From Ehretia macrophylla (taxonomy: Eukaryota > Streptophyta > Magnoliopsida > Boraginales > Ehretiaceae): a stretch of 64,000 nucleotides of DNA. This document shows, piece by piece, positions 1 through 10,538 of the stretch (position 1 is its first letter; each line of letters opens with the position of its first letter). The stretch covers positions 19,210,146 to 19,274,145 of the forward strand of contig CM075773.1 in assembly GCA_037974665.1 (NCBI GenBank), read 5' to 3'. Below the pieces are notes generated by a model. The model was not told the origin of the DNA, did not search any database, and was given only the letters and a program-made list of their open reading frames with translations. Both the position numbers and the translations under genes were made by a program.

Positions 1-42
1 ATGCTGTGGGCCGCGTAACTCTTTACGGATCAAAAGTTATGG

Positions 43-52
43 GCTCCGGAGC
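43..52. other. 10-bp perfect palindrome gctccggagc
   Basis: The sequence gctccggagc equals its own reverse complement and recurs at offset 43 of most monomers. Variants such as gctttggagc (for example at 3120) or gctctggagc (for example 37313) break it. It contains a BspEI site (tccgga). A role in protein binding is possible but not shown. Confidence 0.8.
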
Positions 53-317
53 GACGGAGACCTGGTCCCAAGCCCCACGCCCTCGGTTTGCGGGCCCAGC
101 CTCTACGCGAAGCGAAGCTGTCTCGCCCAAGGTGTCGCGGGATTCGGTAACAAAAATGGAACGGATTGGGTTGTCGCCCTTTTCGCGGCGCACGACTTAG
201 GATCCGGGACCAAAAAACAGCGCAAAAGAAGAAAAGTGTCGCGAAACAGATGAAAACGTTCGATTTTGGGCTCCGAAAAAAGGCACAGCGAAGAAAAGCT
301 TGGCTGTCCCGTCGTAG

Positions 318-332
318 AGCTCTCGGAGAGCT
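318..332. other. 15-bp dyad agctctcggagagct, 7-bp arms around one G
   Basis: Arms agctctc and gagagct are exact reverse complements separated by a single g. The element recurs at offset 318 in most monomers and includes the SacI site. A common variant, aactctcggagagct, breaks one pair. A second variant, agctctcgaagagct (for example about 37250, 60490 and 62200), keeps 6-bp arms. It could be a protein-binding dyad or simply sequence shared by descent; no function can be read off directly. Confidence 0.8.
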
Positions 333-342
333 TTCCAACGGT

Positions 343-683
343 ATGCTGTGGGCGAGTAACTCTTTACGGATCACAAGTTATGGGCTCCGGAGCGACGGAG
401 ACCTGGTCCCAAGCCCCACGCCCTCGGTTTGCGGGCCCAGCCTCTACGCGAAGCGAAGCTGTCTCGCCCAAGGTGCCGCCGGATTCGGTAACAAAAATGG
501 AACGGATTGGGTTGTCGCCCTTTTCGCGGCGCACGACTTAGGATCCGGGACGGAAAAACAGCGCAAAAGAAGAAAAGTGTCGCGAAACTGATGAAAATGT
601 TCGATTTTGGGCTCCGAAAAAAGGCACAGCGAAGAAAAGCTTGGCTGTCCCGTCGTAGAGCTCTCGGAGAGCTTTCCAACGGT
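343..683 (+). repeat. 341-bp monomer
   Basis: The start reads gtgggcgagtaac instead of gtgggccgcgtaac: one base is missing and one substituted. This is the only length change seen in the first 20 offsets of any monomer. Confidence 0.85.
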
Positions 684-1897
684 ATGCTCTGGGCCGCGTA
701 ACTCTTTACGGATCAAATGTTATGGGCTCCGGAGCGACGGAGACCTGGTCCCAAGCCCCACGCCCTCGGTTTGTGGGCCCAGCCTCTACACGAAACGAAG
801 CTGTCTCGCCCAAGGTGCCGCGGGATTCGGTAACAAAAATGGGACGGATTGGGTTGTCGCCCTTTTCGCGGCGCACGACGTACGATCCGGGACGGAAAAA
901 CAGCACAAAAGAAGAAAAATGTCCCGAAACTGATGAAAACGTTCGATTTTGGGCACCGAAAAAAGGTACAGCAAAGCAAAGCTTGGCTGTCCCGTCGTAG
1001 AGCTCTCGGAGAGCTTTCCAACGGTATGCTGTGGGCCGCGTAACTCTTTACGGATCAAAAGTTATTGGCTCCGGAGCGACGGAGACCTGGTCCTAAGCCC
1101 CACGGCCTCAGTTTGCGGGACCAGCCTCTACGCGAAGTGAAGCTGTCTCGCCCAAGGTGCCGCGGGATTCGGTAACAGAAATGGGACGGATTGGGTTGTC
1201 GCCCTTTTCGCGGCGAACGACGTACGATCCGGGACGGAAAAACAGCACAGAAGAATAAAAATGTCCTGAAACTGATGAAAACGTTCGATTTTGGGCTCCG
1301 AAAAAAGGCACAGCGAAGCAATGCTTAGCTGTCCCGTCGTAGAGCTCTCGGAGAGCTTTCCAACGGTATGCTGTGGGCCGCGTAACTCTTTACGGATCAA
1401 AAGTTATGGGCTCCGGAGCGACAGAGACCTGGTCCCAAGCCCCACGCCCTCGGTTTGTGGGCCCAGCCTCTACGCGAATCGAAGCTGTCTCGCCCAAGGT
1501 GTCGCGGGATTCGGTCACAGAATTGGGACGGATTGGGTTGTCGCCCTTTTCGCGACGCACGACGTACGATTCGGGACGGAAAAACAGCGCGAAAGAAGAA
1601 AAATGTCCCGAAACTGATGAAAACGTTCGATTTTGGGCTCCGAAAAAAGGTACAGCGAAGCAATGCTTAGCAGTCCCGTCGTAGAGCTCTCGGAGAGCTT
1701 TCCAACGGGATGCTGTGGGCCGCGTAACTCTTTACGGATCAAAAGTTATGGGCTCCGGAGCGCCGGAGACTTGGTCCCAAGCCCCACGCCCTCGGTTTGC
1801 GGGCCCAGCCTCTACGCGAATCGAAGCTGTCTCGCCCAAGGTGTCGCGGGATTCGGTCACAGAATTGGGACGGATTGGGTTGTCGCCCTTTTCGCGG

Positions 1898-1911
1898 CGC
1901 ACGACGTACGA
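1898..1911. repeat. Imperfect 7-bp tandem duplication inside the monomer (cgcacga cgtacga)
   Basis: The typical monomer contains two adjacent 7-mers that differ at one base. In the divergent D monomers the two copies are identical (cgcacgacgcacga), and the 335-bp monomer at 58469 has only one copy. This makes the site a plausible slippage point within the repeat. Confidence 0.75.
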
Positions 1912-2051
1912 TCCGGGACGGAAAAACAGCGCGAAAGAAGAAAAATGTCCCGAAACTGATGAAAACGTTCGATTTTGGGCTCCGAAAAAAGGCACAGCGA
2001 AGCAAAGCTTAGCTGTCCCGTCGTAGAGCTCTCGGAGAGCTTTCCAACGGT

Positions 2052-3419
2052 ATGCTGTGGGCCGCGTAACTCTTTACGGATCAAAAGTTATGGGCTCCGG
2101 AGCGACGGAGACCTGGTCCTAAGCCCCACGCCCTCGGTTTGCGGGCCCAGCCTCTACGCGAATCGAAGCTGTCTCGCCCAAGGTGTCGCGGGATTCGGTA
2201 ACAGAATTGGGACGGATTGGGTTGTCGCCCTTTTCGCGACGCACGACGTACGATTCGGGACGGAAAAACAGCGCGAAAGAAGAAAAATGTCCCGAAACTG
2301 ATGAAAACGTTCGATTTTGGGCTCCGAAAAAAGGCACAGCAAAGCAAAGCTTAGCTGCCCCATCGTAGAGCTCTCGGAGAGCTTTCCAACGGTATGTTGT
2401 GTGCCGCGTAACTCTTTATGGATCAAAAGTTATGGGCTCCGGAGCGACGGAGACCTAGTCCCCAGCCCCACGCCCTCGGTTTGCGGGCCCAGCCTCTACG
2501 CGAATCGAAGCTGTCTCGCCCAAGGTGTCGTGGGATTCGGTAACAGAATTGGGACGGATTGGGTTGTCGCCCTTTTCGCGGCGCACGACGTACGATCCGG
2601 GACGAAAAAACAGCGCAAAAGAAGAAAAGTGTCGCGAAACTGATGAAAACGTTCGATTTTGGGCTCCGAAAAAAGGCACAGCGAAGCAAAGCTTAGCTGT
2701 CCCGTCGTAGAGCTCTCGGAGAGCTTTCCAACGGTATGCTGTGGGCCGCGTAACTCTTTACGGATCAAAAGTTATGGGCTCCGGAGCGACGGAGACCTGG
2801 TCCAAAGCCCCACGCACTCGGTTTGTGGGCCCAGCCTCTACGCGAAGCGAAGCTGTCTCGCCCAAGGTGCCGCGGGATTCGGTAACAGAAATGGGACGGA
2901 TTTGGTTGTCGCCCTTTTCGCGTCGCACGACGTACGATCCGGGACGGAAAAACAGCGCGAAAGAAGAAAAATGTCCCGAAACTGATGAAAACGTTCGATT
3001 TTGGGCTCCGAAAAAAGCCCCAGCGAAGCGAAGCTTGCCTGTCCCATCGTAGAGCTCTCGGAGAGCTTTCCAACAGTATGCTGTGGGCCGCGTAACTCTT
3101 TACGGATCAAAAGTTATGGGCTTTGGAGCGACGGAGACCTGGTCCCAAGCCCCACGCCCTCGGTTTGCGGGCCCAGCCTCTACGCGAATCGAAGCTGTCT
3201 CGCCCAAGGCGTCGCGGGATTCGGTAACAGAATTGGGACGGATTGGGTTGTCGCCCTTTTCGCGGCGCACGACGTACGATTCGGGACGGAAAAACAGCGC
3301 GAAAGAAGAAAAATGTCCCAAAACTGATGAAAACGTTCGATTTTGGGCGCCGAACAAAGGCCCAGCGAAGCAAAGCTTAGCTGCCCCATCGTAGAGCTCT
3401 CGGAGGGCTTTCCAACGGT
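2052..3419 (+). repeat. 8-monomer-spaced duplication, left copy
   Basis: Monomers 2052, 2394, 2736 and 3078 match 4787, 5129, 5471 and 5813 at an offset of 2,735 bp (8 x 342 minus 1). Shared variants include ggtcctaag with cgattcggg, ctctttatggatc, cgcgtcgcacgac and gggctttggagc. Confidence 0.7.
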
Positions 3420-3761
3420 ATGCTGTCGTCCGCGTACCTCCTTACGGATCAAAAGTTATGGGCTCCAGAGCGACGGAGACCTGGTCCCAAGCCCCACGCA
3501 CTCGGTTTGCGGGCCCAGCCTCTAGGTGAAGCGAATTTGTCTCGCCCAAGGTGCCAAGGGATTCGATAACAGGAATGGGACGGATCTGGTTGTCGCCCTT
3601 TTCGCGGCGCACGACGTACGATCCGGGACGGAAAAACAGCGCGAAAGAAGAAAAATGTCCCGAAACTGATGAAAACGTTCGATTTTGGGCTCCGAAAAAA
3701 GCCCCAGCGAAGCGAAGCTTGCCTGTCCCATCGTAGAGCTCTCGGAGAGCTTTCCAACAGT

Positions 3762-4102
3762 ATGCTGTGGGCCGCGTAACTCTTTACGGATCAAAAGTTA
3801 TGGGCTTTGGAGCGACGGAGACCTGGTCCCAAGCCCCACGCCCTCGGTTTGCGGGCCCAGCCTCTACGCGAATCGAAGCTGTCTCGCCCAAGGCGTCGCG
3901 GGATTCGGTAACAGAATTGGGACGGATTGGGTTGTCGCCCTATTCGCGGCGCACGACGTACGATCCGGGACGAAAAAACAGCGCAAAAGAAGAAAAATGT
4001 CCCAAAACTGATGAAAACGTTCGATTTTGGGCTCCGAAAAAAGGCCCAGCGAAGCAATGCTAGCTGTCCCGTCGTAGAGCTCTCGGAGAGCTTTCCAACG
4101 GT
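3762..4102 (+). repeat. 341-bp monomer, deletion near offset 295
   Basis: Reads caatgctagctg where related monomers read caatgcttagctg. The front carries gggctttgg, as at 3078. Confidence 0.85.
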
Positions 4103-4786
4103 ATGCTGTGGGCCGCGTAACTCTTTACGGATCAAAAGTTATGGGCTCCGGAGCGACGGAGACCTGGTCCCAAGCCCCACGCCCTCGGTTTGCGGGCCCA
4201 GCCTCTACGCGAAACGAAGCTGTCTCGCCCAAGGTGCCGCGGGATTCGGTAACAAAAATGGGACGGATTGGGTTGTCGCCCTTTTCGCGGCGCACGACGT
4301 ACGATCCGGGACGGAAAAACAGCGCAAAAGAAGAAAAGTGTCGCAAAACTGATGAAAACGTTCGATTTTGGGCTCCGAAAAAAGGCACAGCGAAGCAAAG
4401 CTTAGCTGTCCCGTCGTAGAGCTCTCGGAGAGCTTTCCAACGGTATGCTGTGGGCCGCGTAACTCTTTACGGATCAAAAGTTATGGGCTCCGGAGCGACG
4501 GAGACTTGGTCCCAAGCCCCACGCCCTCGGTTTGCGGGCCCAGCCTCTACGCGAATCGAAGCTGTCTCGCCCAAGGTGTCGCGGGATTCGGTAACAGAAT
4601 TGGGACGGATTGGGTTGTCGCCCTTTTCGCGGCGCACGACGTACGATCCGGGACGGAAAAACAGCGCGAAACAAGAAAAGTATCCCGAAACTGAAGAAAA
4701 CGTTCGCTCTTGGGCACCGCAAAAAGGCCCAGCGGAGCTAATCTTAGCTGTCCAGTCGTAGCGCTCTCGGAGAGCTTTCCAACGGT

Positions 4787-6154
4787 ATGCTGTGGGCCGC
4801 GTAACTCTTTACGGATCAAAAGTTATGGGCTCCGGAGCGACGGAGACCTGGTCCTAAGCCCCACGCCCTCGGTTTGCGGGCCCAACCTCTACGCGAATCG
4901 AAGCTGTCTCGCCCAAGGTGTCGCGGGATTCGGTAACAGAATTGGGACGGATTGGGTTGTCGCCCTTTTCGCGACGCACGACGTACGATTCGGGACGGAA
5001 AAACAGCGCGAAAGAAGAAAAATGTCCCGAAACTGATGAAAACGTTCGATTTTGGGCTCCGAAAAAAGGCACAGCAAAGCAAAGCTTGGCTGTCCCGTCG
5101 TAGAGATCTTGGATAGCTTTCCAACGGTATGCTGTGCGCCGCGTAACTCTTTATGGATCAAAAGTTATGGGCTCCGGAGCGACGGAGACCTGGTCCCAAG
5201 CCCTATGCCCTCGATTTGCGGGCCCAGCCTCTACGTGAAGTGAAGTTGTCTTGCCCAAGGTACCATGGGATTCGGTAACAGAATTGGGACGGATTGGGTT
5301 GTCGCCCTTTTCGCGGCGCACGACGTACGATCCGGGACGAAAAAACAGCGCAAAAGAAGAAAAGTGTCGCGAAACTGATGAAAACGTTCGATTTTGGGCT
5401 CCCAAAAAAGGCACAGCGAAGCAAAGCTTAGCTGTCCCGGCGTAGAGCCCCCGGAGAGCTTTCCAACGGTATGCTGTGGGCCGCGTAACTCTTTACGGAT
5501 CAAAAGTTATGGACTCCGGAGCGACGGAGACCTGGTCCCAAGCCCCACGCCCTCGGTTTGTGGGCCCAGCCTCTAGGTGAAGCGAATTTGTCTCGCCCAA
5601 GGTGCCGCGGGATTCGGTAACATAAATGGGACGGATCTGGTTGTCGCCCTTTTCGCGTCGCACGACGTACGATCCGGGACGGAAAAACAGCGCGAAAGAA
5701 GAAAAATGTCCCGAAACTGATGAAAACGTTCGATTTTGGGCTCCGAAAAAAGCCCCAGCGAAGCGAAGCTTGCCTGTCCCATCGTAGAGCTCTCGGAGAG
5801 CTTTCCAACAGTATGCTGTGGGCCGCGTAACTCTTTACGGATCAAAAGTTATGGGCTTTGGAGCGACGGAGACCTGGTCCCAAGCCCCACGCCCTCGGTT
5901 TGCGGGCCCAGCCTCTACGCGAATCGAAGCTGTCTCGCCCAAGGCGTCGCGGGATTCGGTAACAGAATTGGGACGGATTGGGTTGTCGCCCTTTTCGCGG
6001 CGCACGACGTACGATTCGGGACGGAAAAACAGCGCGAAAGAAGAAAAATGTCCCAAAACTGATGAAAACGTTCGATTTTGGGCTCCGAAAAAAGGCACAG
6101 CGAAGCAAAGCTTAGCTGTCCCGTCGTAGAGCTCTCGGAGAGCTTTCCAACGGT
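4787..6154 (+). repeat. 8-monomer-spaced duplication, right copy
   Basis: Also relates to 3420-4102 at an offset of 2,051 bp: the monomer at 5471 shares ctctaggtgaagcg and gaatttgtctcg with 3420, while its middle shares cgcgtcgcacgac with 2736. It is therefore a mosaic of both. Confidence 0.65.
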
Positions 6155-8206
6155 ATGCTGTGGGCCGCGTAACTCTTTACGGATCAAAAGTTATGGGCTC
6201 CGGAGCGACGGAGACCTGGTCCCAAGCCCCACGCCCTCGGTTTGCGGGCCCAGCCTCTACGCGAAGCGAAGCTGTCTCGCCCAAGGTGTCGCGGGATTCG
6301 GTAACAGAATTGGGACGGATTGGGTTGTCGCCCTTTTCGCGGCGCACGACGTACGATCCGGGACGAAAAAACAGCGCAAAAGAAGAAAAGTGTCGCGAAA
6401 CTGATGAAAACGTTCGATTTTGGGCTCCGAAAAAAGGCACAGCGAAGCAAAGCTTAGCTGTCCCGTCGTAGAGCTCTCGGAGAGCTTTCCAACGGTATGC
6501 TGTGGGCCGCGTAACTCCTTACGGATCAAAAGTTATGGGCTCCGGAGCGACGGAGACCTGGTCCCAAGCCCCACGCCCTCGGTTTGTGGGCCCAGCCTCT
6601 ACGCGAAGCGAAGCTGTCTCGCCCAAGGTGCCGCGGGATTCGGTAACATAAATGGGACGGATCTGGTTGTCGCCCTTTTCGCGGCGCACGACGGACGATC
6701 CGGGACGGAAAAACAGCACAAAAGAAGAAAAGTGTCCCGAAACTGATGAAAACGTTCTATTTTGGGCTCCGAAAAAAGGTCCAGCGAAGCGAAGCTTGCC
6801 TGTCCCGTCGTAGAGCTCTCGGAGAGCTTTCCAACGGGATGCTGTGGGCCGCGTAACTCTTTACGGATCAAAAGTTATGGGCTTTGGAGCGACGGAGACC
6901 TGGTCCCAAGCCCCACGCCCTCGGTTTGCGGGCCCAGCCTCTACGCGAATCGAAGCTGTCTCGCCCAAGGCGTCGCGGGATTCGGTAACAGAATTGGGAC
7001 GGATTGGGTTGTCGCCCTTTTCGCGGCGCACGACGTACGATTCGGGACGGAAAAACAGCGCGAAAGAAGAAAAATGTCCCAAAACTGATGAAAACGTTCG
7101 ATTTTGGGCTCCGAAAAAAGGCACAGCGAAGCAAAGCTTAGCTGACCCGTCGTAGAGCTCTCGGAGAGCTTTTCAACGGTATGCTGTAGGCCGCGTAACT
7201 CCTTACGGATCAAAAGTTATGGGCTCCGGAGCGACGGAGACCTGGTCCCAAGCCCCACGCCCTCGGTTTGCGGGCCCAGCCTCTACGCGAATCGAAGCTG
7301 TCTCGCCCAAGGTGCAGCGGGATTCGGTAACAAAAATGGAACGGATTGGATTGTCGCCCTTTTCGCTGCGCACGACTTAGGATCCGGGACCAAAAAACAG
7401 CGCAAAAGAAGAAAAGTGTCGCGAAACTGATGAAAACATTCGATTTTGGGCACCGAAAAAAGGCACAGCGAAGAAAAGCTTGGCTGTCCCGTCGTAGAGC
7501 TCTCGGAGAGCTTTCCAACGGTATGCTGTGGGCCGCGTAACTCTTTACGGATCAAAAGTTATGGGCTCCGGAGCGACGGAGACCTGGTCCCAAGCCCCAC
7601 GCCCTCGGTTTGCGGGCCCAGCCTCTAGGTGAAACGAAGCTGTCTCGCCCAAGGTGCCGCGGGATTCGGTAACAGAAATGGGACGGATTGGGTTGTCGCC
7701 CTTTTCGCGGCGCACGACGGACGATCCGGGACGGAAAAACAGCGCAAAAGTAGAAAAGTGTCCCGAAACTGATGAAAACGTTCGATTTTGGGCTCCGAAA
7801 AAAGGTCCAGCGAAGCAAAGCTTAGCTGTCCCGTCGTAGAGCTCTCGGAGAGCACTCCAACGGTTTGCTTTGGGCCGCGTAACTCTTTACGGATCAAAAG
7901 TTATGGGCACCGGAGTGACGAAGTCCTGGTCCCAAGCCCCATGCCCTCGGTTTGTGGGCCCAGCCTCTACATGAAACGAAGTTGTCTTGCCCAAGGTGCA
8001 GCGGGATTCGGTAACAAAAATGGGTCGGATTGGGTTGTCGCCCTTTTCGCGGCGCACGACGTACGATCCGGGACGGAAAAACAGCGCGAAAGAAGAAAAA
8101 TGTCCCGAAACTGATGAAAACGTTTGATTTTGGGCTCCGAAAAAAGGCACAGCGTAGCATAGATTAGCTGTCCCGTGGTAGAACTCTCGGAGAGATTTCC
8201 AACGGT
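6155..8206 (+). repeat. Array segment 3: six mixed monomers ending in a W monomer
   Basis: Contains a further gggctttgg monomer (6839), a ttaggatcc monomer (7181) and a ggacgatcc monomer with ctctaggtgaaacg (7523). It ends with the first W monomer (7865). All six are full length. Confidence 0.8.
7865..8206 (+). repeat. W monomer (type example)
   Basis: W monomers combine a ggtgcagcggg front with a back reading cgtttgatttt, gcgtagcatagattagctg and tcccgtggtagaactctc, followed in several copies by gagagatttcc. These changes destroy the HindIII and SacI sites and weaken the dyad. This copy has extra front changes (gggcaccggagtgacgaag, ctctacatgaaacg). Confidence 0.8.
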
Positions 8207-8548
8207 ATGCTGTGGGCCGCGTAACTCTTTACGGATCAAAAGTTATGGGCGCCGGAGCGACGGAGACCTGGTCCCAAGCCCCACGCCCTCGGTTTGCGGG
8301 CCCAGCCTCTACGCGAATCGAAGCTGTCTCGCCCAAGGTGTCGCGGGATTCGGTAACAGAATTGGGACGGATTGGGTTGTCGCCCTTTTCGCGGCGCACG
8401 ACGTACGATCCGGGACGAAAAAACAGCGCGAAAGAAGAAAAATGTCCCGAAACTGATGAAAACGTTCGATTTTGGGCTCCGAAAAAAGGCACAGCGAAGC
8501 ATTGCTTAGCTGTCCCGTCGTAGAACTCTCGGAGAGCTTTCCAACGGT

Positions 8549-8889
8549 ATGCTGTGGGCCGCGTAACTCTTTGCGGATCAAATGTTATGGGCTCCGGAGC
8601 GACGGAGACCTGGTCCCAAGCCCCACGCCCTCGGTTTACGGGCCCAGCCTCTACGCGAAGCGAAGCTGTCTCGCCCAAGGTGCCGCCGGATTCGGTAACA
8701 AAAATGGAACGGATTGGATTGTCGCCCTTTTCGCGGCGCACGACTTAGGATCCGGGACGGAAAAACAGCGCAAAAGAAGAAAAGTGTCGCAAAACTGATG
8801 AAAACGTTCGATTTTGGGCTCCGAAAAAAGGCACAGCGAAGCAAAGCTTGCTGACCCGTCGTAGAGCTCTCGGAGAGCTTTCCAACGGT
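8549..8889 (+). repeat. 341-bp monomer, deletion near offset 300
   Basis: Reads aagcttgctgaccc where related monomers read aagcttggctgaccc or similar. The front has gtaactctttgcgg and ttaggatcc. Confidence 0.85.
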
Positions 8890-9231
8890 ATGCTGTGGGC
8901 CGCGTAACTCCATCCGGATCAAAAGTTATGAGCTCCGGAGCGACGGAGACCTGGTCCCAAGCCCCGCGCCCTCGGCTTGCGGGCCCAGCCTCCACGCGAA
9001 ACGAAGCTGTCTCGCCCAAGGTGCCGCGGGATTCGATAACAGAAATGGGACGGATTGTGTTGTCGCCCTTTTCGCGACGCACGACGCACGATCCTGGACC
9101 GAAAAACAGCGCAAAAGCAGAAAAGTGCCTCGAACTTGATGAAAACGTCCGATTTTGGGCTCCGAAAAAAGGCCCAGCGAAGCTTTTCTTTTTTGCCCCG
9201 TAGTAGAGCTCTCGGAGAGCTTTCCAACGGT
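8890..9231 (+). repeat. Divergent D-subfamily monomer
   Basis: Carries the full D haplotype: ctccatccggatc, gccccgcgcc, ggcttgcggg, gcctccacgcg, gattcgataac, attgtgttgtcg, cgcgacgcacgacgcacg, cctggaccg, agcagaaaagtgcctcg and a gcttttcttttttgcccc end. It differs from its neighbours at many linked positions, so it is an older or separately evolved subfamily. Confidence 0.85.
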
Positions 9232-9915
9232 ATGCTGTGGGCCGCGTAACTCCATCCGGATCAAAAGTTATGGGCTCCGGAGCGACGGAGACCTGGTCCC
9301 AAGCCCCAAGCCCTCGGTTTGCGGGCGCAGCCTCTACGCGAATCGAAGCTGTCTCGCCCAAGGTGCAGCGGGATTCGGTAACAAAAATGGAACGGATTGG
9401 GTTGTCGCCCTTTTCGCGGCGCACGACTTAGGATCCGGGACGGAAAAACAGCGCAAAAGAAGAAAAGTGTCGCGAAACTGATGAAAACGTTCGATTTTGG
9501 GCTCCGAAAAAAGGCACAGCGAAGAAAAGCTTGGCTGTCCCGTCGTAGAGCTCTCGGAGAGCTTTCCAACGGTATGCTGTGGGCCGCGTAACTCTTTACG
9601 GATCAAAAGTTATGGGCTCCGGAGCGACGGAGACCTGGTCCCAAGCCCCACGCCCTCGGTTTGCGGGCCCAGCCTCTACGCGAAACGAAGCTGTCTCGCC
9701 CAAGGTGCCGCGGGATTCGGTAACAAAAATGGGACGGATTGGGTTGTCGCCCTTTTCGCGGCGCACGACGTACAATCCGGGACGGAAAAACAGCGCAAAA
9801 GAAGAAAAGTGTCGCAAAACTGATGAAAACGTTCGATTTTGGGCTCCGAAAAAAGGCACAGCGAAGCAAAGCTTAGCTGTCCCGTCGTAGAGCTCTCGGA
9901 GAGCTTTCCAACGGT

Positions 9916-10257
9916 ATGCTTTGGGCCGCGTAACTCTTTACGGATCAAAAGTTATGGGCTCCGGAGCGACGGAGACCTGGTCCCAAGCCCCACGCCCTCG
10001 GTTTGTGGGCCCAGCCTCTACGCGAATCGAAGCTGTCTCGCCCAAGGTGCAGCGGGATTCGGTAACAAAAATGGGTCGGATTGGGTTGTCGCCCTTTTCG
10101 CGGCGCACGACGTACGATCCGGGACGGAAAAACAGCGCGAAAGAAGAAAAATGTCCCGAAGCTGATGAAAACGTTTGATTTTGGGCTCCGAAAAAAGGCA
10201 CAGCGTAGCATAGATTAGCTGTCCCGTGGTAGAACTCTCGGAGAGATTTCCAACGGT
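9916..10257 (+). repeat. W monomer
   Basis: Has the gggtcgg variant in the middle and gaagctgatg in place of gaaactgatg. Followed by X (10258) and Y (10600). Confidence 0.8.
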
Positions 10258-10469
10258 ATGCTGTGGGCCGCGTAACTCTTTACGGATCAAAAGTTATGGG
10301 CTCCGGAGCGACGGAGACCTGGTCCCAAGCCCCACGCCCTCGGTTTGCGGGCCCAGCCTCTACGCCAATCGAAGCTGTCTCGCCCAAGGTGTCGCGGGAT
10401 TCGGTAACAGAATTGGGACGGATTGGGTTGTCGCCCTTTTCGCGGCGCACGACGTACGATCCGGGACGG

Positions 10470-10538
10470 AAAAACAGCGCGAAAGAAGAAAAATGTCCCG
10501 AAACTGATGAAAACGTTCGATTTTGGGCTCCGAAAAAA
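10470..10538. other. Phased A-tract module (representative copy)
   Basis: In the monomer starting at 10258, A or T tracts are centred at offsets of about 215, 226, 234, 245, 254.5, 265.5 and 278.5. The mean spacing is about 10.6 bp, close to one helical turn. Tracts repeated in helical phase are known to curve DNA, so this third of the monomer is predicted to be intrinsically bent. The tracts are kept in nearly all monomers; substitutions mostly fall between them. Confidence 0.6.

Larger units (their letters stand above)
1..342 (+). repeat. Reference monomer (first copy) and its internal layout
   Basis: This copy sets the numbering used here. Offsets 1-40 hold the start phrase and ggatcaaaagttatggg. 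Offsets 41-210 are GC-rich (about 65% in a typical copy) with gctccggagc at 43-52 and a gggccc site. Offsets 211-282 are A-tract-rich. Offsets 283-342 hold a HindIII site (aagctt, 296-301), a SacI site (gagctc) inside a dyad, and ctttccaacggt. The back half carries ttaggatcc (a BamHI site) where most copies have gtacgatcc (a BsiWI site, cgtacg), and gggaccaaaaaacagcgc with cgaaacagatg. That rare pairing otherwise appears only in the monomers at 30433 and 32143. Offsets 28-50 and 249-275 share gat-aaaa-gtt then tgggctccg, a possible trace of an internal duplication. Confidence 0.95.
1..1709 (+). repeat. Array segment 1: five mixed monomers
   Basis: The first two monomers carry ttaggatcc and aacaaaaatggaacgg. 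The third and fourth (684, 1026) change to gtacgatcc with cagcacaa or cagcacag. The fifth (1368) carries ggtcacagaattggg with cgattcggg. The monomer at 343 is 341 bp. No non-satellite sequence is present. Confidence 0.85.
1710..6154 (+). repeat. Array segment 2: overlapping 6- and 8-monomer duplications
   Basis: Thirteen monomers. The order ggtcacag (1710), ggtcctaag with cgattcggg (2052), ctctttatgg (2394) recurs in part at 4787 and 5129. The gggctttgg monomer occurs at 3078, 3762 and 5813. The ctctaggtgaagcg plus gaatttgtctcg combination occurs at 3420 and 5471. The segment therefore grew by at least two unequal duplications. Confidence 0.75.

Noticed and set aside
249-275. Spliced-leader RNA repeat (cgattttgggctcc resembles part of a dinoflagellate leader)
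   Set aside because: Only about ten bases agree, an extra g interrupts the match, and the rest of the leader and a splice donor are not present.
1-342. Monomer as a simple dimer of two 171-bp halves
   Set aside because: Offsets 1-171 and 172-342 do not align beyond short chance matches, and their base composition differs.
8651-9424. 257-codon reading frame on the minus strand, and similar 201-204-codon frames near 12, 52, 59.5 and 60 kb
   Set aside because: All run through repeat monomers where a frame-closing stop happens to be missing. They share no product beyond the repeat translation and do not persist in neighbouring monomers.
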